A stretch of DNA of 64,000 nt from Mycobacterium sherrisii (GCF_002102355.1 NZ_LQPT01000081.1:244086-308085); one strand, 5' to 3'. Shown: positions 35,394 through 49,287, numbered from the stretch's first letter. Notes: generated by a model from the sequence alone, not told the origin. A program made the numbers and translations.

Positions 35394-37108
35394 TCGCCGT
35401 CTCTTCGGCGTGGTTTCGCACCGCCGCGCCGGGGCTTGTCCGACGACTTGCCGGACCCACGGTCTGGCCGAAGGTCGATCAGCACACCCGAGATGCGGGT
35501 GCGTTCAAGCTTTTTCAGTGTCGCACGAGGCAACTTCGCGGGCAGTTCTACCAGCGAGAAATCCGGACCGATGGCGATGTGGCCGAAATCGCTGCGATGC
35601 AGTCCGCCCTCGTTGGCGATGGCGCCGACGATCGCCCCCGGTCCGATTTTGTGACGCTTGCCAACGGCGATGCGGTAGGTCTGGAATGGCCTTGTTTCCC
35701 TTGACGTTTCGGACCTCTCCCGGCGCTCCCCGTCGCGGTCGGGCCGCTCTCGGCGCCGGGCCGGCGGTTCGGGCGCCATCAGGAACTCTTCGCCGTCGCG
35801 CGACTGCACCGCCAGCGCGGCGGCAATGTCGGCCATCGGGACGTTGTGTTCGCGTTCGTAGTCCTGCACCAGCTTGCGGAACAGGTCGAGCCCCGGGCTG
35901 CCCAGCGCGCCGGTGATGGAGTCGGCGAATTTCGCCATCCGTTGCGCGTTGACGTCTTCGACGGTGGGCAGTTCGGCTTCGGTCAGCGTCTGCCGCGTCG
36001 CCTTTTCGATCGCCTTGAGCAGATGGCGTTCCCGCGGCGACACGAACAACACCGCGGTACCTGAACGACCGGCCCGGCCGGTGCGTCCGATGCGGTGGAC
36101 GTAGGACTCGGTGTCATGCGGAATGTCGTAGTTCAGCACGTGCGATATGCGTTCCACATCGAGGCCCCGCGCCGCGACATCGGTGGCGACCAAGATGTCG
36201 ATGCTGCCGTCGCGCAGTGCGGCGATGGTGCGCTCGCGCTGGGCCTGCGCGATGTCCCCGTTGATGGCCGCAGCGGAAAAGCCACGCGCTCTAAGCTTTT
36301 CGGCGACCTCCTCGGTCGCCTGCTTGGTGCGAACGAAGATGATCATCGCCTCGAACCGCTCGACTTCCAGAATGCGGGTCAGCGCGTCCATCTTGCGTGG
36401 CCCGGCCACCTGTATGTAACGCTGCGAAATATTCTCGGCGGTAGCGGTTTTCGCCTTGGAGGTGACCTCGAACGGATCGTGCAGGTACTTCGCGCTCAGC
36501 TTGCGAATCGCCGACGGCATGGTCGCCGAGAACAGGGCCACCTGTTTGTATTCCGGCGTTTCGGACAGAATGCGCTCGACGTCCTCGGCGAAACCCATCG
36601 CGAGCATCTCGTCGGCCTCGTCGAGCACCAGATAGTCCACCCGCGACAGATCGAGGGTGCCGCGTTCGAGATGGTCGATCACGCGGCCGGGCGTGCCGAC
36701 CACCACCTGGGCGCCGCGCTTGAGACCGGCCAGTTGCACGGTGTAGGACGAGCCGCCGTAGATGGGCAGCACGTTGATCTGCGGCAGGTGAGCGCCGTAG
36801 CGCCCGAACGCCTCGGCGACCTGCAGGGCCAGTTCGCGGGTGGGCGCCAGCACCAGGGCCTGGGTCGCCTTGCTGGTCACATCGATCTTGGACAGGATCG
36901 GGATCGCGAAGGCGGCGGTCTTGCCGGTTCCGGTCTGCGCCAGCCCGACGACGTCGGAGCCGGCCATCAGCGCCGGGATCGTCGCCCCCTGGATCCCCGT
37001 CGGCGATTCGTATCCGACGTCGGCGATGGCCCGCAAGACGGAGGGGTGGATCTGCAGGTCGGCAAACGACGTAGCGGCCGCATCGGGCGAACCGTCGGGG
37101 ACTGTCAT
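35390..37108 (-). CDS. deaD: ATP-dependent DEAD-box RNA helicase DeaD (CsdA)
   Basis: 572 aa. Complete helicase core: Q motif (YESPTGIQ), AQTGTGKT, PTRELA, TPGR, the DEAD box in LDEADEM, SATMP, and HRIGRTGRAGR. The C-terminus holds a DbpA/CsdA-type RNA-binding fold (about 475-545) and a basic Arg/Lys tail rich in RRGG. Acts in ribosome assembly and RNA turnover, particularly under cold or stress. First gene of the operon with the acyltransferase. Confidence 0.92.
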   Translation of the reverse strand: MTVPDGSPDAAATSFADLQIHPSVLRAIADVGYESPTGIQGATIPALMAGSDVVGLAQTGTGKTAAFAIPILSKIDVTSKATQALVLAPTRELALQVAEAFGRYGAHLPQINVLPIYGGSSYTVQLAGLKRGAQVVVGTPGRVIDHLERGTLDLSRVDYLVLDEADEMLAMGFAEDVERILSETPEYKQVALFSATMPSAIRKLSAKYLHDPFEVTSKAKTATAENISQRYIQVAGPRKMDALTRILEVERFEAMIIFVRTKQATEEVAEKLRARGFSAAAINGDIAQAQRERTIAALRDGSIDILVATDVAARGLDVERISHVLNYDIPHDTESYVHRIGRTGRAGRSGTAVLFVSPRERHLLKAIEKATRQTLTEAELPTVEDVNAQRMAKFADSITGALGSPGLDLFRKLVQDYEREHNVPMADIAAALAVQSRDGEEFLMAPEPPARRRERPDRDGERRERSETSRETRPFQTYRIAVGKRHKIGPGAIVGAIANEGGLHRSDFGHIAIGPDFSLVELPAKLPRATLKKLERTRISGVLIDLRPDRGSGKSSDKPRRGGAKPRRRDGE

Positions 37109-37125
37109 CGTGCATGCAGTTTAGT

Positions 37126-37210
37126 GGTGACCGCGAGCGCAGCGCAGCTGGGCGCAGCGCGTCACCACCCACAGCCCCGCGGTGACCGCGAGCGCAGCAC
37201 AGCTGGGCGC
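37126..37210. repeat. Pair of 30-bp direct repeats upstream of lprE
   Basis: The 30-base units at 37126-37155 and 37181-37210 differ at one position (G versus A) and recur with a 55-base period. The first copy also forms GGTGAC...GTCACC ends (37126-37131 with 37161-37166). They fill the space between the divergent deaD and lprE genes. Confidence 0.7.
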
Positions 37211-37292
37211 CGTGGGCGATCGCGCGAATTGCGGCGCGGCACGCGGAGTGCCTGTCCCACCCGTGCGCGCGATCCCGGTACGGTGGCGCGAT

Positions 37293-37865
37293 GTGTGGTG
37301 CCTACCCTGTCGTGCCGAGCCGCTGACCGCTGGCGTTCTGGTAGCCATGACGTTGTCCGGCTGCGGTTCGGGGGACTCGACGGTCGCGAAGACACCCCAA
37401 GCCACGACCACGGCCACCCCGTCGATCACCGCTCCCCCCACTCCCATCCCGGCCGCGTCGCCCGCCACCAGCGCACCGGCCGACCCATGCGCGGTCAACC
37501 TGGCCTCGCCCACCATCGCCAAGGTGGTGTCCGATCTGCCGCGCGACCCGCGCAGTCAACAGGCCTGGAACCCCGAGCCGCTGGCGGGCAATTACAACCA
37601 ATGCGCCCAGCTCTCCGCAGTGATCATCAAGGCCAACACCAACGAAGCCAACCCGACCACCCGGGCGGTGCTGTTTCATCTCGGCCAGTTCATCCCGCAG
37701 GGGGTGCCGGATACCTACGGATTCAACGGCATCGACGCGTCGCAGACCACCGGCGACACCGTGGCGTTGACCTACCCCAGCGGGATCGCCGGGTTGAACA
37801 CCAACGTCCGATTCCATTGGAACGGCAACTCCGTAGAGCTGATCGGCAACACCACGGGTCGCTGA
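37293..37865 (+). CDS. lprE: Lipoprotein LprE
   Basis: 190 aa from GTG 37293. A short signal peptide ends in the lipobox LSGC (Cys24), then a Thr/Pro/Ala-rich spacer of about 45 residues and a conserved domain with segments DPCAVNLASPTIAKVVS and GNYNQCAQLSAVIIKANTN. The frame is open to 37182, but the longer version loses a sensible signal peptide. Known: LprE of M. tuberculosis is a surface lipoprotein reported to dampen macrophage antimicrobial responses; its biochemical role is unknown. Confidence 0.88.
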   Translation: MWCLPCRAEPLTAGVLVAMTLSGCGSGDSTVAKTPQATTTATPSITAPPTPIPAASPATSAPADPCAVNLASPTIAKVVSDLPRDPRSQQAWNPEPLAGNYNQCAQLSAVIIKANTNEANPTTRAVLFHLGQFIPQGVPDTYGFNGIDASQTTGDTVALTYPSGIAGLNTNVRFHWNGNSVELIGNTTGR

Positions 37866-37922
37866 ACGGGCGCACCGCCGCAACCGGCCGCCGTGTCGGT
37901 GCTCTCCCCTACAGTGGCTGCT

Positions 37923-40900
37923 GTGTTCGTCACCGGCGACAGCGTCGTCTACAGCGCGTCGGACCTGGCCGCCGCCGCCCGATGCGAATACGCCTTGCTC
38001 CGGGACTTCGATGCCAAGCTCGGCCGGGGCCCCGCGGTCACCGTCGAGGACGAACTGCTGGCACGCACCGCCGCCCTTGGTGACGAGCACGAGCACCGCG
38101 AGCTGGACCGGCTGCGCCAAGAGTTCCCCGACGGCGTCGCGGTCATCGGTCGCCCGGCCTATACCTTGGCCGGGCTGACCGCCGCCGCGCAGGCAACGCG
38201 GCGCGCCATCGCCGAGCGCGCACCGGTGGTGTACCAGGCGGCGATGTTCGACGGCCGGTTCGTCGGGTTCGCCGACTTTTTGGTCCGCGACGGCGATCAG
38301 TACCGACTGGTCGACACCAAGCTCGCCCGCACCCCCAAAGTCACCGCGCTGCTGCAGTTGGCGGCCTACGCCGACACGCTGACCGGCCTGGGGGTCTCGG
38401 TCGCCGACGAGGCCGAATTGCGGCTCGGCGACGGCTCGGTAATGCGGTATCGCGTCGGCGATCTGATCCCCGTCTTCCGGTCGCAGCGCGCGCTTCTGCA
38501 GCGGCTGCTCGACGGGCATTACGCGGGCGGCACGGCGGTCAGTTGGGACGACATGGCAGTACGGGCGTGTTTTCGCTGCCCGCTGTGCACGGAGCAAGTA
38601 CGAGCCAGCGACGACCTCCTGCTGGTCGCCGGCATGCGAATCAGCCAGCGCAACAAGATCATCGACGCCGGAATCAGCACGGTAGCCGACCTCGCCGAGC
38701 ACCGTGGGCCGGTACCCGACCTGGCGGCCAGTGCGCTGGAGAAGCTGATCGCCCAGGCGAAAATTCAAGTCCTGCAACGTGATACCGCCACTGCTCAGTT
38801 CGAGGTCGTCGATCCCCGGCCGCTGGCCCTGCTGCCGGAGCCCGACCCGGGTGACCTGTTCTTCGACTTCGAGGGCGATCCGCTGTGGACCGCCGACGGT
38901 CAGGACTGGGGCCTGGAGTACCTGTTCGGCGTCTTGCACGCCGGCGGCAAGTTCCAGCCGCTGTGGGCACACGACCGCGCCGACGAACGCAGGGCGCTGA
39001 TCGACTTTTTGGCGCTGGTGGCCAAGCGCCGCAAACGTCACCCCAACATGCACATCTACCACTACGCACCGTATGAGAAGACCGCCCTGCTGCGGCTGGC
39101 CGGCCGGTACGGCGTCGGCGAGGATCAGGTTGACGAGCTGCTGCGGTGCGGGGTGCTTGTGGACTTGTATCCGTTGGTGCGCAAGAGCATTCGGGTGGGC
39201 GCGGAGTCGTTCAGCCTCAAGGCGCTCGAACCGCTGTACATGGGGGCGCAGCTGCGCGAGGGAGACGTCACCACCGCCGCAGACTCGATCACGTCCTATG
39301 CCCGGTATTGCGAACTGCGCGACGCGGGCCGCATCGACGAGGCCCAAACCGTGCTTAAGGATATCGAGGACTACAACCACTACGACTGTCGGTCGACGCA
39401 GGAACTGCGTAACTGGCTACTGGTGCGCGCCTGGGAATCCGGCGTCACACCCATTGGGGCCCAACCGGTTTCCGACGGCAACACCGTCGACGACCAGGAC
39501 CAGCTGGCGGCGCGGCTGGCCGCGTTCGCCGGTGATCCCGCCGTGAACCCACGCACACCGGCGCAGGTCGCGGTCGCGCTGGTGAGCGCAGCGCGCGGCT
39601 ACCATCGCCGCGAGGACAAGCCCTTCTGGTGGGCCCATTTCGACCGGCTGAACTTTCCGGTCGACGAATGGGCGGACAACACCGACGTCTTCGTCGCCGA
39701 AACGGCGTCGGTGAGCGTCGACTGGCACATACCCCCGCGTGCCCGCAAGCGACAGCGCCGCGTCACGATGCGCGGCGAACTGGCCCGCGGCGACCTGATG
39801 ACCGAGGTGTTCGCGCTCTATGACCCGCCGGCCCCGGCGAGCATGAGCGACAACCCCGATCGGCGGGCGGCCGGCCGGGCCAGGGTGGTCGAGGTTGACG
39901 ACCCGGCGGTGCCCAGCGAGGTCGTCATCGCCGAGCGAGTGGGCAACGACGGCAACACTTTCGACCAGCTTCCGTTCGCGCTGACCCCGGGGCCACCCAT
40001 CGCCACGACCGCGATGCGCGAATCGATCGAATCGACCGCGGCCGCAGTGGCGGCCGGGCTGCCGCAACTGCCCCGCACCGCGATCATCGACGTCCTGCTG
40101 CGCCGCGCGCCCCGCACCCGCGGGGGTGGACCGCTGCCGCGTGGCTCCGACGCCATCGCCGACATCACCGAGGCCACGCTGGCTCTCGACTCGTCCTACC
40201 TGGCGGTGCACGGACCGCCCGGAACCGGGAAGACCTACACCGCCGCGCAGGTGATCACCCGGCTGGTCACCGAGCGCAACTGGCGCGTCGGCGTGGTGGC
40301 GCAGTCGCACGCGACGGTGGAAAACCTGCTGACCGCGGTGATCGACGCCGGCCTGGAATCCGGCCGGGTCGCCAAGAAGAAGTACGACAACCGCGCGGCA
40401 CGGTGGCAGCAGATCGACAGCAGCGAGTACGCCGCCTTCATCTCAACCACCGTTGGTTGCGTAATCGGCGGCACCGCTTGGGATTTCGCCAATGCCAATC
40501 GGGTAACGCCGGGCAGCCTGGACCTGCTGGTGATCGACGAAGCGGGCCAGTTTTGTTTGGCCAACACGATTGCGGTGGCACCGGCGGCGGCCAACCTGCT
40601 GCTGCTCGGCGACCCGCAGCAGCTTCCGCAGGTCAGCCAGGGCACCCATCCCGAGCCGGTCGACACGTCCGCGCTCGAGTGGCTGGTCGACGGCCAGCGC
40701 ACGCTGCCCGACGAGCGCGGTTACTTTCTGGACCGCTCCTACCGGATGCATCCGGCGGTGTGCGCGGCGGTGTCCGAGCTGGCCTATGAAGGCCGGCTGC
40801 ACTCCCACGACGAACGCACCGCCGCACGCCGGCTCGACGGTTGCCGGCCGGGCGTGCGGACGCTGTCGGTTGTCCACCGGAGCAATTCGATCGAAAGCCC

Positions 40901-41327
40901 CGAGGAGGCCGACGCGATCGTCGACCAGATCCGGCAATTGCTCGGATCCTGCTGGACCGACGAGCACGGCACCAGGCCGCTGGCCGCCTCGGACGTGCTG
41001 GTGCTGGCGCCCTACAACGCCCAGGTGTCGCTGATACGCCGACGGTTGGCGGCGGCGGGTCTGGACGCGGTCCGAGTTGGAACCGTGGACAAATTCCAGG
41101 GCGGGCAAGCGGCGGTGGTCTTCATCTCCATGACGGCCTCCTCGATCGAGGAAGTGCCGCGCGGAATTTCTTTCCTGCTCAACAGAAACCGGCTCAACGT
41201 GGCGGTCAGCCGGGCGCAATACGCCGCGATCATCGTACGCTCGGAGCTGCTCACCGAGTACCTGCCCACCACCCCCGCCGGTCTGCTGGAGCTAGGCGCG
41301 TTTCTCGCGTTGACCGCCGGCGACTGA
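37923..41327 (+). CDS. TM0106-family RecB-like nuclease fused to SF1 helicase (Rv1251c orthologue)
   Basis: 1134 aa from GTG 37923 (1139 in Rv1251c). Order: a PD-(D/E)XK nuclease of the RecB/Cas4 kind (GFADFLVRDG, then Asp131/Lys133 in VDTKLA) with a likely iron-sulfur set, C21 and C216-x2-C219-x2-C222; a middle RNase H-like exonuclease domain (about 300-530: DLFFDFEGDP, YHYAPYEKTAL, YNHYDCRSTQEL); and an Upf1/Dna2-like superfamily 1 helicase (GPPGTGKT at 764-771, VIDEAGQ, GDPQQLPQV, RSYRMHP, TVDKFQGGQ, NRLNVAVSRAQ). The make-up suggests processing of DNA or RNA-DNA ends; no function is established. It starts 57 bases after lprE. Confidence 0.9.
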   Translation: MFVTGDSVVYSASDLAAAARCEYALLRDFDAKLGRGPAVTVEDELLARTAALGDEHEHRELDRLRQEFPDGVAVIGRPAYTLAGLTAAAQATRRAIAERAPVVYQAAMFDGRFVGFADFLVRDGDQYRLVDTKLARTPKVTALLQLAAYADTLTGLGVSVADEAELRLGDGSVMRYRVGDLIPVFRSQRALLQRLLDGHYAGGTAVSWDDMAVRACFRCPLCTEQVRASDDLLLVAGMRISQRNKIIDAGISTVADLAEHRGPVPDLAASALEKLIAQAKIQVLQRDTATAQFEVVDPRPLALLPEPDPGDLFFDFEGDPLWTADGQDWGLEYLFGVLHAGGKFQPLWAHDRADERRALIDFLALVAKRRKRHPNMHIYHYAPYEKTALLRLAGRYGVGEDQVDELLRCGVLVDLYPLVRKSIRVGAESFSLKALEPLYMGAQLREGDVTTAADSITSYARYCELRDAGRIDEAQTVLKDIEDYNHYDCRSTQELRNWLLVRAWESGVTPIGAQPVSDGNTVDDQDQLAARLAAFAGDPAVNPRTPAQVAVALVSAARGYHRREDKPFWWAHFDRLNFPVDEWADNTDVFVAETASVSVDWHIPPRARKRQRRVTMRGELARGDLMTEVFALYDPPAPASMSDNPDRRAAGRARVVEVDDPAVPSEVVIAERVGNDGNTFDQLPFALTPGPPIATTAMRESIESTAAAVAAGLPQLPRTAIIDVLLRRAPRTRGGGPLPRGSDAIADITEATLALDSSYLAVHGPPGTGKTYTAAQVITRLVTERNWRVGVVAQSHATVENLLTAVIDAGLESGRVAKKKYDNRAARWQQIDSSEYAAFISTTVGCVIGGTAWDFANANRVTPGSLDLLVIDEAGQFCLANTIAVAPAAANLLLLGDPQQLPQVSQGTHPEPVDTSALEWLVDGQRTLPDERGYFLDRSYRMHPAVCAAVSELAYEGRLHSHDERTAARRLDGCRPGVRTLSVVHRSNSIESPEEADAIVDQIRQLLGSCWTDEHGTRPLAASDVLVLAPYNAQVSLIRRRLAAAGLDAVRVGTVDKFQGGQAAVVFISMTASSIEEVPRGISFLLNRNRLNVAVSRAQYAAIIVRSELLTEYLPTTPAGLLELGAFLALTAGD

Positions 41328-41344
41328 GGCGGCGCGGATCCCGG

Positions 41345-43342
41345 CTACCTGCTGGCATGCCGGCCGTAGCTGGCTGAGTCGTCGCCCGGGCCCCACGCCT
41401 GATGCTGGCCGTATCCGCCGTCGGGGCCCAATCGACGAAACCCCGTCGCGCCGTTGACCCGTCGTTCGGTGGCGATGATCACCGGCCGGCGACCGGGTTG
41501 GACGGCGGGACCGGACAGGTGCGGCGGAAGCTCGACGACAGGACGCGTATGCGGACCCCCGTCGGCGCGGGAACCGTTGTGGGCGAACGCTGTCGGAGCC
41601 GACGGCGACATGCCCTCGCCGGCGCGCCGGGGCGCGATCGGCTCGCGCTGTGCAGCGGGCCGGATGTCCGGCTCACGGCGCAGAATGAGTTCGACGTAGG
41701 TGTCGTCGTCTTCGTAGCCTTCGTAGCCTTCGCAGCCTTCGTAGCTGCCGTAGCGGCCGTAGTCGTCGTCGCTTTCCGCCCGCGCCCCGCCAGATCGCGC
41801 CCGGCTCGCCAGCGCAGGGACGAACCCGAGCAAAAACAGTGCGGCGGCGATCCCGAACAGTGCGATGAACGCGGGCAAGAGCATCGATTCAGACATCGCG
41901 GCCGCGAACGGCGCGCGCACGAACTCGGGCAGCTGCAGCAGCGTCGCGCCGGTGTCCGCGTCCTGCGCCGTCTGGTACCGCGGCATCTCGGCACCGATCC
42001 GCCAGGTCATGAACGCAGCCATGGCCGCGCTGCCCAGCACCGCGCCGACTTGGCGGACGGCGTTATAGACCGCGGAGCCGGTACCGGCCAGCTCCGGTGG
42101 CAGGTTGCGGGTCGCGGTGGCCGTCAGCGGCGACCACACGAACGCCATCCCGACACCCACCGCGCCGAAGATCACTACCAACCGCCAGATTGGCGTGGCC
42201 GGCGACATGTCGAAGGAAAGCCAGGTCAGCGCGATCGCCAGCATCGAGAAGCCGAACCCGATCACCGGCCGCGGGTGGTAACGGTCGACAATGCGGCCGA
42301 CGAACGGCGCAAGCACACCGTTCGCGATCGCCATCGGGGCGATCAGCAGCGCCGAACGCGTCGGCGACAGCCCGTACACCGACTGCGTGTAAAAGGTCAG
42401 CGGCAGCATCATCGCCGTGGCCACGAACGAGGTGATGGCGACCCCGACATTGCACAGACTGAAATCGCGGTCGGCGAATACGTTCAGCGGGATCAGCGGC
42501 TCCCGCGTGTTCATCGACTGCCAGTAGACGAAGACCGAGAAGAATCCGGCGCCGGCGACGATGGTCGCCCAAATCCACGGCTGCCAATGAGCGGCCTGCC
42601 CCTGCTGCAGACCGAACACGATCAAGAACATGCCGACCCCGGACAAAACGACGCCGACCAGATCGAACCGGTGCCCCTGCGTGGGTAGCACCGGGACCAG
42701 CCGCGCCGCCAACGCCAACCCGACGACGCCGATTGGGACATTGACGAAAAAGATCCATTCCCAACCCAGTCCGTCGACCAGCACACCGCCGGCCAGCGGA
42801 CCTACCAGGCTGGCGACCCCGGCGGTGGCGCCCCACAGGCTGACCGCCACCCCGCGTCGCTCCGGCGGGAAGATGCGGGTGATGGTCGACAAGGTCTGCG
42901 GGGTGAGCACCCCGGCGCCGATCCCCTGAACCACCCGGGCGGCGATCAGCATGCCGGCGCTGCCGGACAATCCGCACCACAGCGAGGCGGCGGTGAACAC
43001 CACCAGACCGATCAAATAGAGGTTCTTCGTGCCAAACCGGTCGCCTAGCCGGCCCGCCACCAGCAGCACCACGGCGTAGCCCAGCAGGTAGGCGCTGGTG
43101 ACCCACACCACCGCGTCGTACCCGATGTGCAGGTCGGCCATGATGGTCGGGTTGGCGATCGCGACGATGGTCGCATCGACCATGATCATGAAGAAGCCGA
43201 CCATCATCGCCCACAGCGCGTGCCAAGGGTTCCGGCCGCGCGACAGGCTTGACGGGAAGAAGCGCCTAACCCCGGCCGGTGCGGCACGACTGGGCCCCGC
43301 GCGCCGGGCGTGCCCGGACAACCCGCGCCTGGCCGTGGTCAT
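41345..43342 (-). CDS. MFS drug exporter, EmrB/QacA (DHA2) family (Rv1250 orthologue)
   Basis: 665 aa from ATG 43342, with AGGTGA about 13 bases upstream. A 14-helix DHA2 exporter (about 40-535), with [14 protein letters not shown], motif [15 protein letters not shown] and the motif C region [23 protein letters not shown]. It carries a long cytoplasmic tail of about 130 residues that is disordered-looking and includes a Tyr/Glu/Gly run ([14 protein letters not shown]). The tail explains the excess over Rv1250 (579 aa). Probably exports lipophilic or cationic drugs by proton antiport; substrate unknown. Convergent with the helicase gene, divergent from the next. Confidence 0.87.
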   Translation of the reverse strand: MTTARRGLSGHARRAGPSRAAPAGVRRFFPSSLSRGRNPWHALWAMMVGFFMIMVDATIVAIANPTIMADLHIGYDAVVWVTSAYLLGYAVVLLVAGRLGDRFGTKNLYLIGLVVFTAASLWCGLSGSAGMLIAARVVQGIGAGVLTPQTLSTITRIFPPERRGVAVSLWGATAGVASLVGPLAGGVLVDGLGWEWIFFVNVPIGVVGLALAARLVPVLPTQGHRFDLVGVVLSGVGMFLIVFGLQQGQAAHWQPWIWATIVAGAGFFSVFVYWQSMNTREPLIPLNVFADRDFSLCNVGVAITSFVATAMMLPLTFYTQSVYGLSPTRSALLIAPMAIANGVLAPFVGRIVDRYHPRPVIGFGFSMLAIALTWLSFDMSPATPIWRLVVIFGAVGVGMAFVWSPLTATATRNLPPELAGTGSAVYNAVRQVGAVLGSAAMAAFMTWRIGAEMPRYQTAQDADTGATLLQLPEFVRAPFAAAMSESMLLPAFIALFGIAAALFLLGFVPALASRARSGGARAESDDDYGRYGSYEGCEGYEGYEDDDTYVELILRREPDIRPAAQREPIAPRRAGEGMSPSAPTAFAHNGSRADGGPHTRPVVELPPHLSGPAVQPGRRPVIIATERRVNGATGFRRLGPDGGYGQHQAWGPGDDSASYGRHASR
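41711..41746 (-). repeat. 9-bp tandem repeats in the exporter tail
   Basis: About four copies of a 9-base unit related to TCGTAGCCT encode the YEG-type repeats of the C-terminal tail. The unit keeps frame when copies are gained or lost. Confidence 0.65.
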
Positions 43343-43617
43343 GCAGTCACCTCGCTTCAGCGCCCGATCGCCGGCCCCCGCCGTGAGCAGGTGAGCTAGC
43401 GCACGCGCACAATGTGTCCCCCGCCGCAACCGGCGACCGGCCCGTGTCGCCAGCGACCCGTGTTCAGCCCGCATTATTCCGGTGCGGCGACTCGTTGCCC
43501 ACCCCCGGGCCACCCGGGCGCGGGACAGAGCCGGGCGAGGCCGCGCCGATTACCGCCGCCTCGGGCACAGCAAACGGGCGTTAGCCTGACAGGAACGCCA
43601 TTTGCAAGAGAGGCACT
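43343..43617. other. Divergent promoter region between the exporter and the Rv1249c-like gene
   Basis: 275 bases without a supported gene. TAGCCT at 43582-43587 on the plus strand fits a -10 for the Rv1249c-like gene, with a leader of about 24 bases to its ATG. Confidence 0.4.
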
Positions 43618-44406
43618 ATGCGCGCGCGACGCAATCGATCGGTGATGAAGGCCCTGCGACGATCCGACCCGGCCCCGGACGCCGATCCGCTGGGCGACAC
43701 CGGTCGCCCCAGGGCTTCCACCCGGGCGTTGGCGCGGATCATCGAGCGCAGCGCGCGAGTCCAAGGCCCGGTCGCGGAGGCCTACGTGGCCCGGCTGCGG
43801 CGCGCCTACCCAGGCGCGAGCCCCGCCGAGATCGTCACCAAGCTGGAAAAGCGGTATCTGGCCGCGTTGACCGCCAGCGGTGCCGCGGTGGGTTCGGCGG
43901 CCACGTTCCCCGGGATCGGAACGGTGACGGCGATGTCGGCGGGCGCCGGCGAAACCGTGTTCTTCCTCGAGGCGACGGCGGTGTTCGTCCTGGCCAATGC
44001 CGTGGTTTACGGCGTTCCCGCCGATCACCGGGAACGCCGCCGTGCGCTGGTGCTGTCCGTTCTGGTCGGTGACGACAGCAGGCGCGCCCTGGGCGAGCTG
44101 ATCGGCCCGGGCCGCACCAATGGCGGTTGGCTGGCCGAGGGTATGGCGTCGCTGCCGCTGTCAACGCTGGGGCGGGTGAACACGCAGCTACTGAAGTACT
44201 TCGTCAAGCGCTACGCCGTGCGCCGGGGTGCGTTGATGTTCGGCAAGATGCTGCCCGTCGGCATCGGTGCCGCAATCGGCGGCGCCGGCAACCGCATCAT
44301 CGGCAAGAAGATCGTCCGCAACGCCCGCCACGCGTTCGGCGCCCCGCCATCCCGGTGGCCGAATACTTTGCTCGTATTGCCCTCGGTTCACGAGCCCGGC
44401 CGGTAG
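43618..44406 (+). CDS. Conserved membrane protein (Rv1249c orthologue)
   Basis: 262 aa, exactly the length of Rv1249c. A basic N-terminus, a soluble segment with [25 protein letters not shown], then Gly/Ala-rich hydrophobic segments (about 80-135: [37 protein letters not shown]) and another near 205-230 ([25 protein letters not shown]). The last resembles the Gly-rich, EcsC-like hydrophobic hairpins of membrane-remodelling proteins, but I do not assign a function. It precedes kgd by 184 bases on the same strand. Confidence 0.8.
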   Translation: MRARRNRSVMKALRRSDPAPDADPLGDTGRPRASTRALARIIERSARVQGPVAEAYVARLRRAYPGASPAEIVTKLEKRYLAALTASGAAVGSAATFPGIGTVTAMSAGAGETVFFLEATAVFVLANAVVYGVPADHRERRRALVLSVLVGDDSRRALGELIGPGRTNGGWLAEGMASLPLSTLGRVNTQLLKYFVKRYAVRRGALMFGKMLPVGIGAAIGGAGNRIIGKKIVRNARHAFGAPPSRWPNTLLVLPSVHEPGR

Positions 44407-44453
44407 CCCTCCGCCGATTGCACCTTCTCGCTGGCGAAATACCGGCGAAGGGT

Positions 44454-44516
44454 TAGCCTTTATGGGGCGGTGGGGTTCATACCGCCACCGGTGTGGGGTA
44501 CCTCGCCGATCGAGGT
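44454..44516 (+). promoter_or_regulatory. Probable promoter and structured leader of kgd
   Basis: TAGCCT at 44454-44459 fits a -10. The following leader has two hairpins: GGCGGT/ACCGCC (44466-44471 with 44481-44486) and ACCTCG/CGAGGT (44500-44505 with 44511-44516). The leader would be about 125 bases long. Whether the structures regulate kgd is unknown. Confidence 0.35.
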
Positions 44517-44590
44517 GCGCGAGACTCGCAGGTGCTGGGCAACGACGCTTACCAGCCTGCAGGACACGAGAATTGAGGCGAACAGCGGCC

Positions 44591-48307
<3,717 letters not shown>

Positions 48308-48420
48308 CCCGGCGACGGCGAGCGCCCACCGGGGGCGAGCCGCTTCGCTAGTCCACCCGCCGGACCGCTGCCGTCACCGGCTAACCTCGACCCATGGGGC
48401 GGTCCTGAGAAAGGGTGTGC

Positions 48421-49287
48421 ATGGACAAGTTCGCCGGTAAGGTCGCCGTGGTCACCGGCGCCGGCTCGGGCATCGGCCAGGCGCTGGCCGTCGAACTGGG
48501 CCGCCGCGGTGCCAGCGTGGCGATCAGCGACGTCAACGCCGACGGCTTGGCCCAGACCGAGGACAAGCTGAAGGCTATCGGGGCACCCGTGAAGCCCGAT
48601 CGACTCGACGTGACCGAGCGCGAGGCCTTTCTGGCCTATGCCGACGCGGTCAACGAGCACTTCGGCAAGGTCAACCAGATCTACAACAACGCGGGCCTGA
48701 CGCACATCGGCACCATCGAGTACAGCCGCTTCAAGGACATCGAGCACGTGATGGACGTCGACTTCTGGGGCGTCGTCAACGGCACCAAAGCCTTTCTCCC
48801 CCACCTGATCGCCTCCGGCGACGGCCACGTCATCAACATCTCCAGCGTGCTCGGGCTGATGTCGCTGCCCGGTCAGCCGGGCTACGTCGCGGCGAAGTTC
48901 GCCGTCCGCGGCTTCACCGAGGCGCTGCGCCAGGAGATGCAGGTGGCGGGTTATCCGGTCGGCGTGACCGTGGTGCATCCCGGCGGCGTCAAGACCTCGT
49001 TCGGCAGCACCGCCGAGATCGCCGAGGGCATGGGGCTCACCCAGGAAGAGATACTGCAAAACTTCGACCAGCAGGTCGCCAAGACCACCGCGGAGCAGGC
49101 CGCCCGCACCATCTTGACCGCGGTGGGCAAGAACAAGCCGCGGGTGCTGATCGGCGCCGACGCGAAGTCCGCGGATTTGATGGTGCGGGTGTTTGGCGGG
49201 CGATACGGCGAACTGCTCTTCGGTGGGCCGTCGTTGCTGGGTCGGCTGGCGCTGCGCGTGCGTGTGCTGCTCGCCCGCAAGCGCTGA
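48421..49287 (+). CDS. Short-chain dehydrogenase/reductase, copy 1
   Basis: 288 aa from ATG 48421 (GAAAGGG about 7 bases upstream). Classical SDR: TGAGSGIG cofactor loop (12-19), NNAG (89-92), catalytic Ser141/142, Tyr155 and Lys159 (YVAAK). Asp37 after the second strand (ISDVN) favours NAD(H). Over 70% of the residues match the adjacent copy 2, and long runs of nucleotides are the same, so the two are a tandem duplication. It has an extra C-terminal basic, hydrophobic tail (GRLALRVRVLLARKR) that could associate with membrane. Substrate unknown. In M. tuberculosis this site holds the RelBE toxin-antitoxin pair Rv1246c-Rv1247c. Confidence 0.88.
   Translation: MDKFAGKVAVVTGAGSGIGQALAVELGRRGASVAISDVNADGLAQTEDKLKAIGAPVKPDRLDVTEREAFLAYADAVNEHFGKVNQIYNNAGLTHIGTIEYSRFKDIEHVMDVDFWGVVNGTKAFLPHLIASGDGHVINISSVLGLMSLPGQPGYVAAKFAVRGFTEALRQEMQVAGYPVGVTVVHPGGVKTSFGSTAEIAEGMGLTQEEILQNFDQQVAKTTAEQAARTILTAVGKNKPRVLIGADAKSADLMVRVFGGRYGELLFGGPSLLGRLALRVRVLLARKR

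Noticed and set aside
37923-38700. Cas4 of a CRISPR system
   Set aside because: The Cas4-like nuclease is fused to an RNase H-like domain and a helicase, has a known mycobacterial orthologue (Rv1251c) and no CRISPR array or cas genes nearby.
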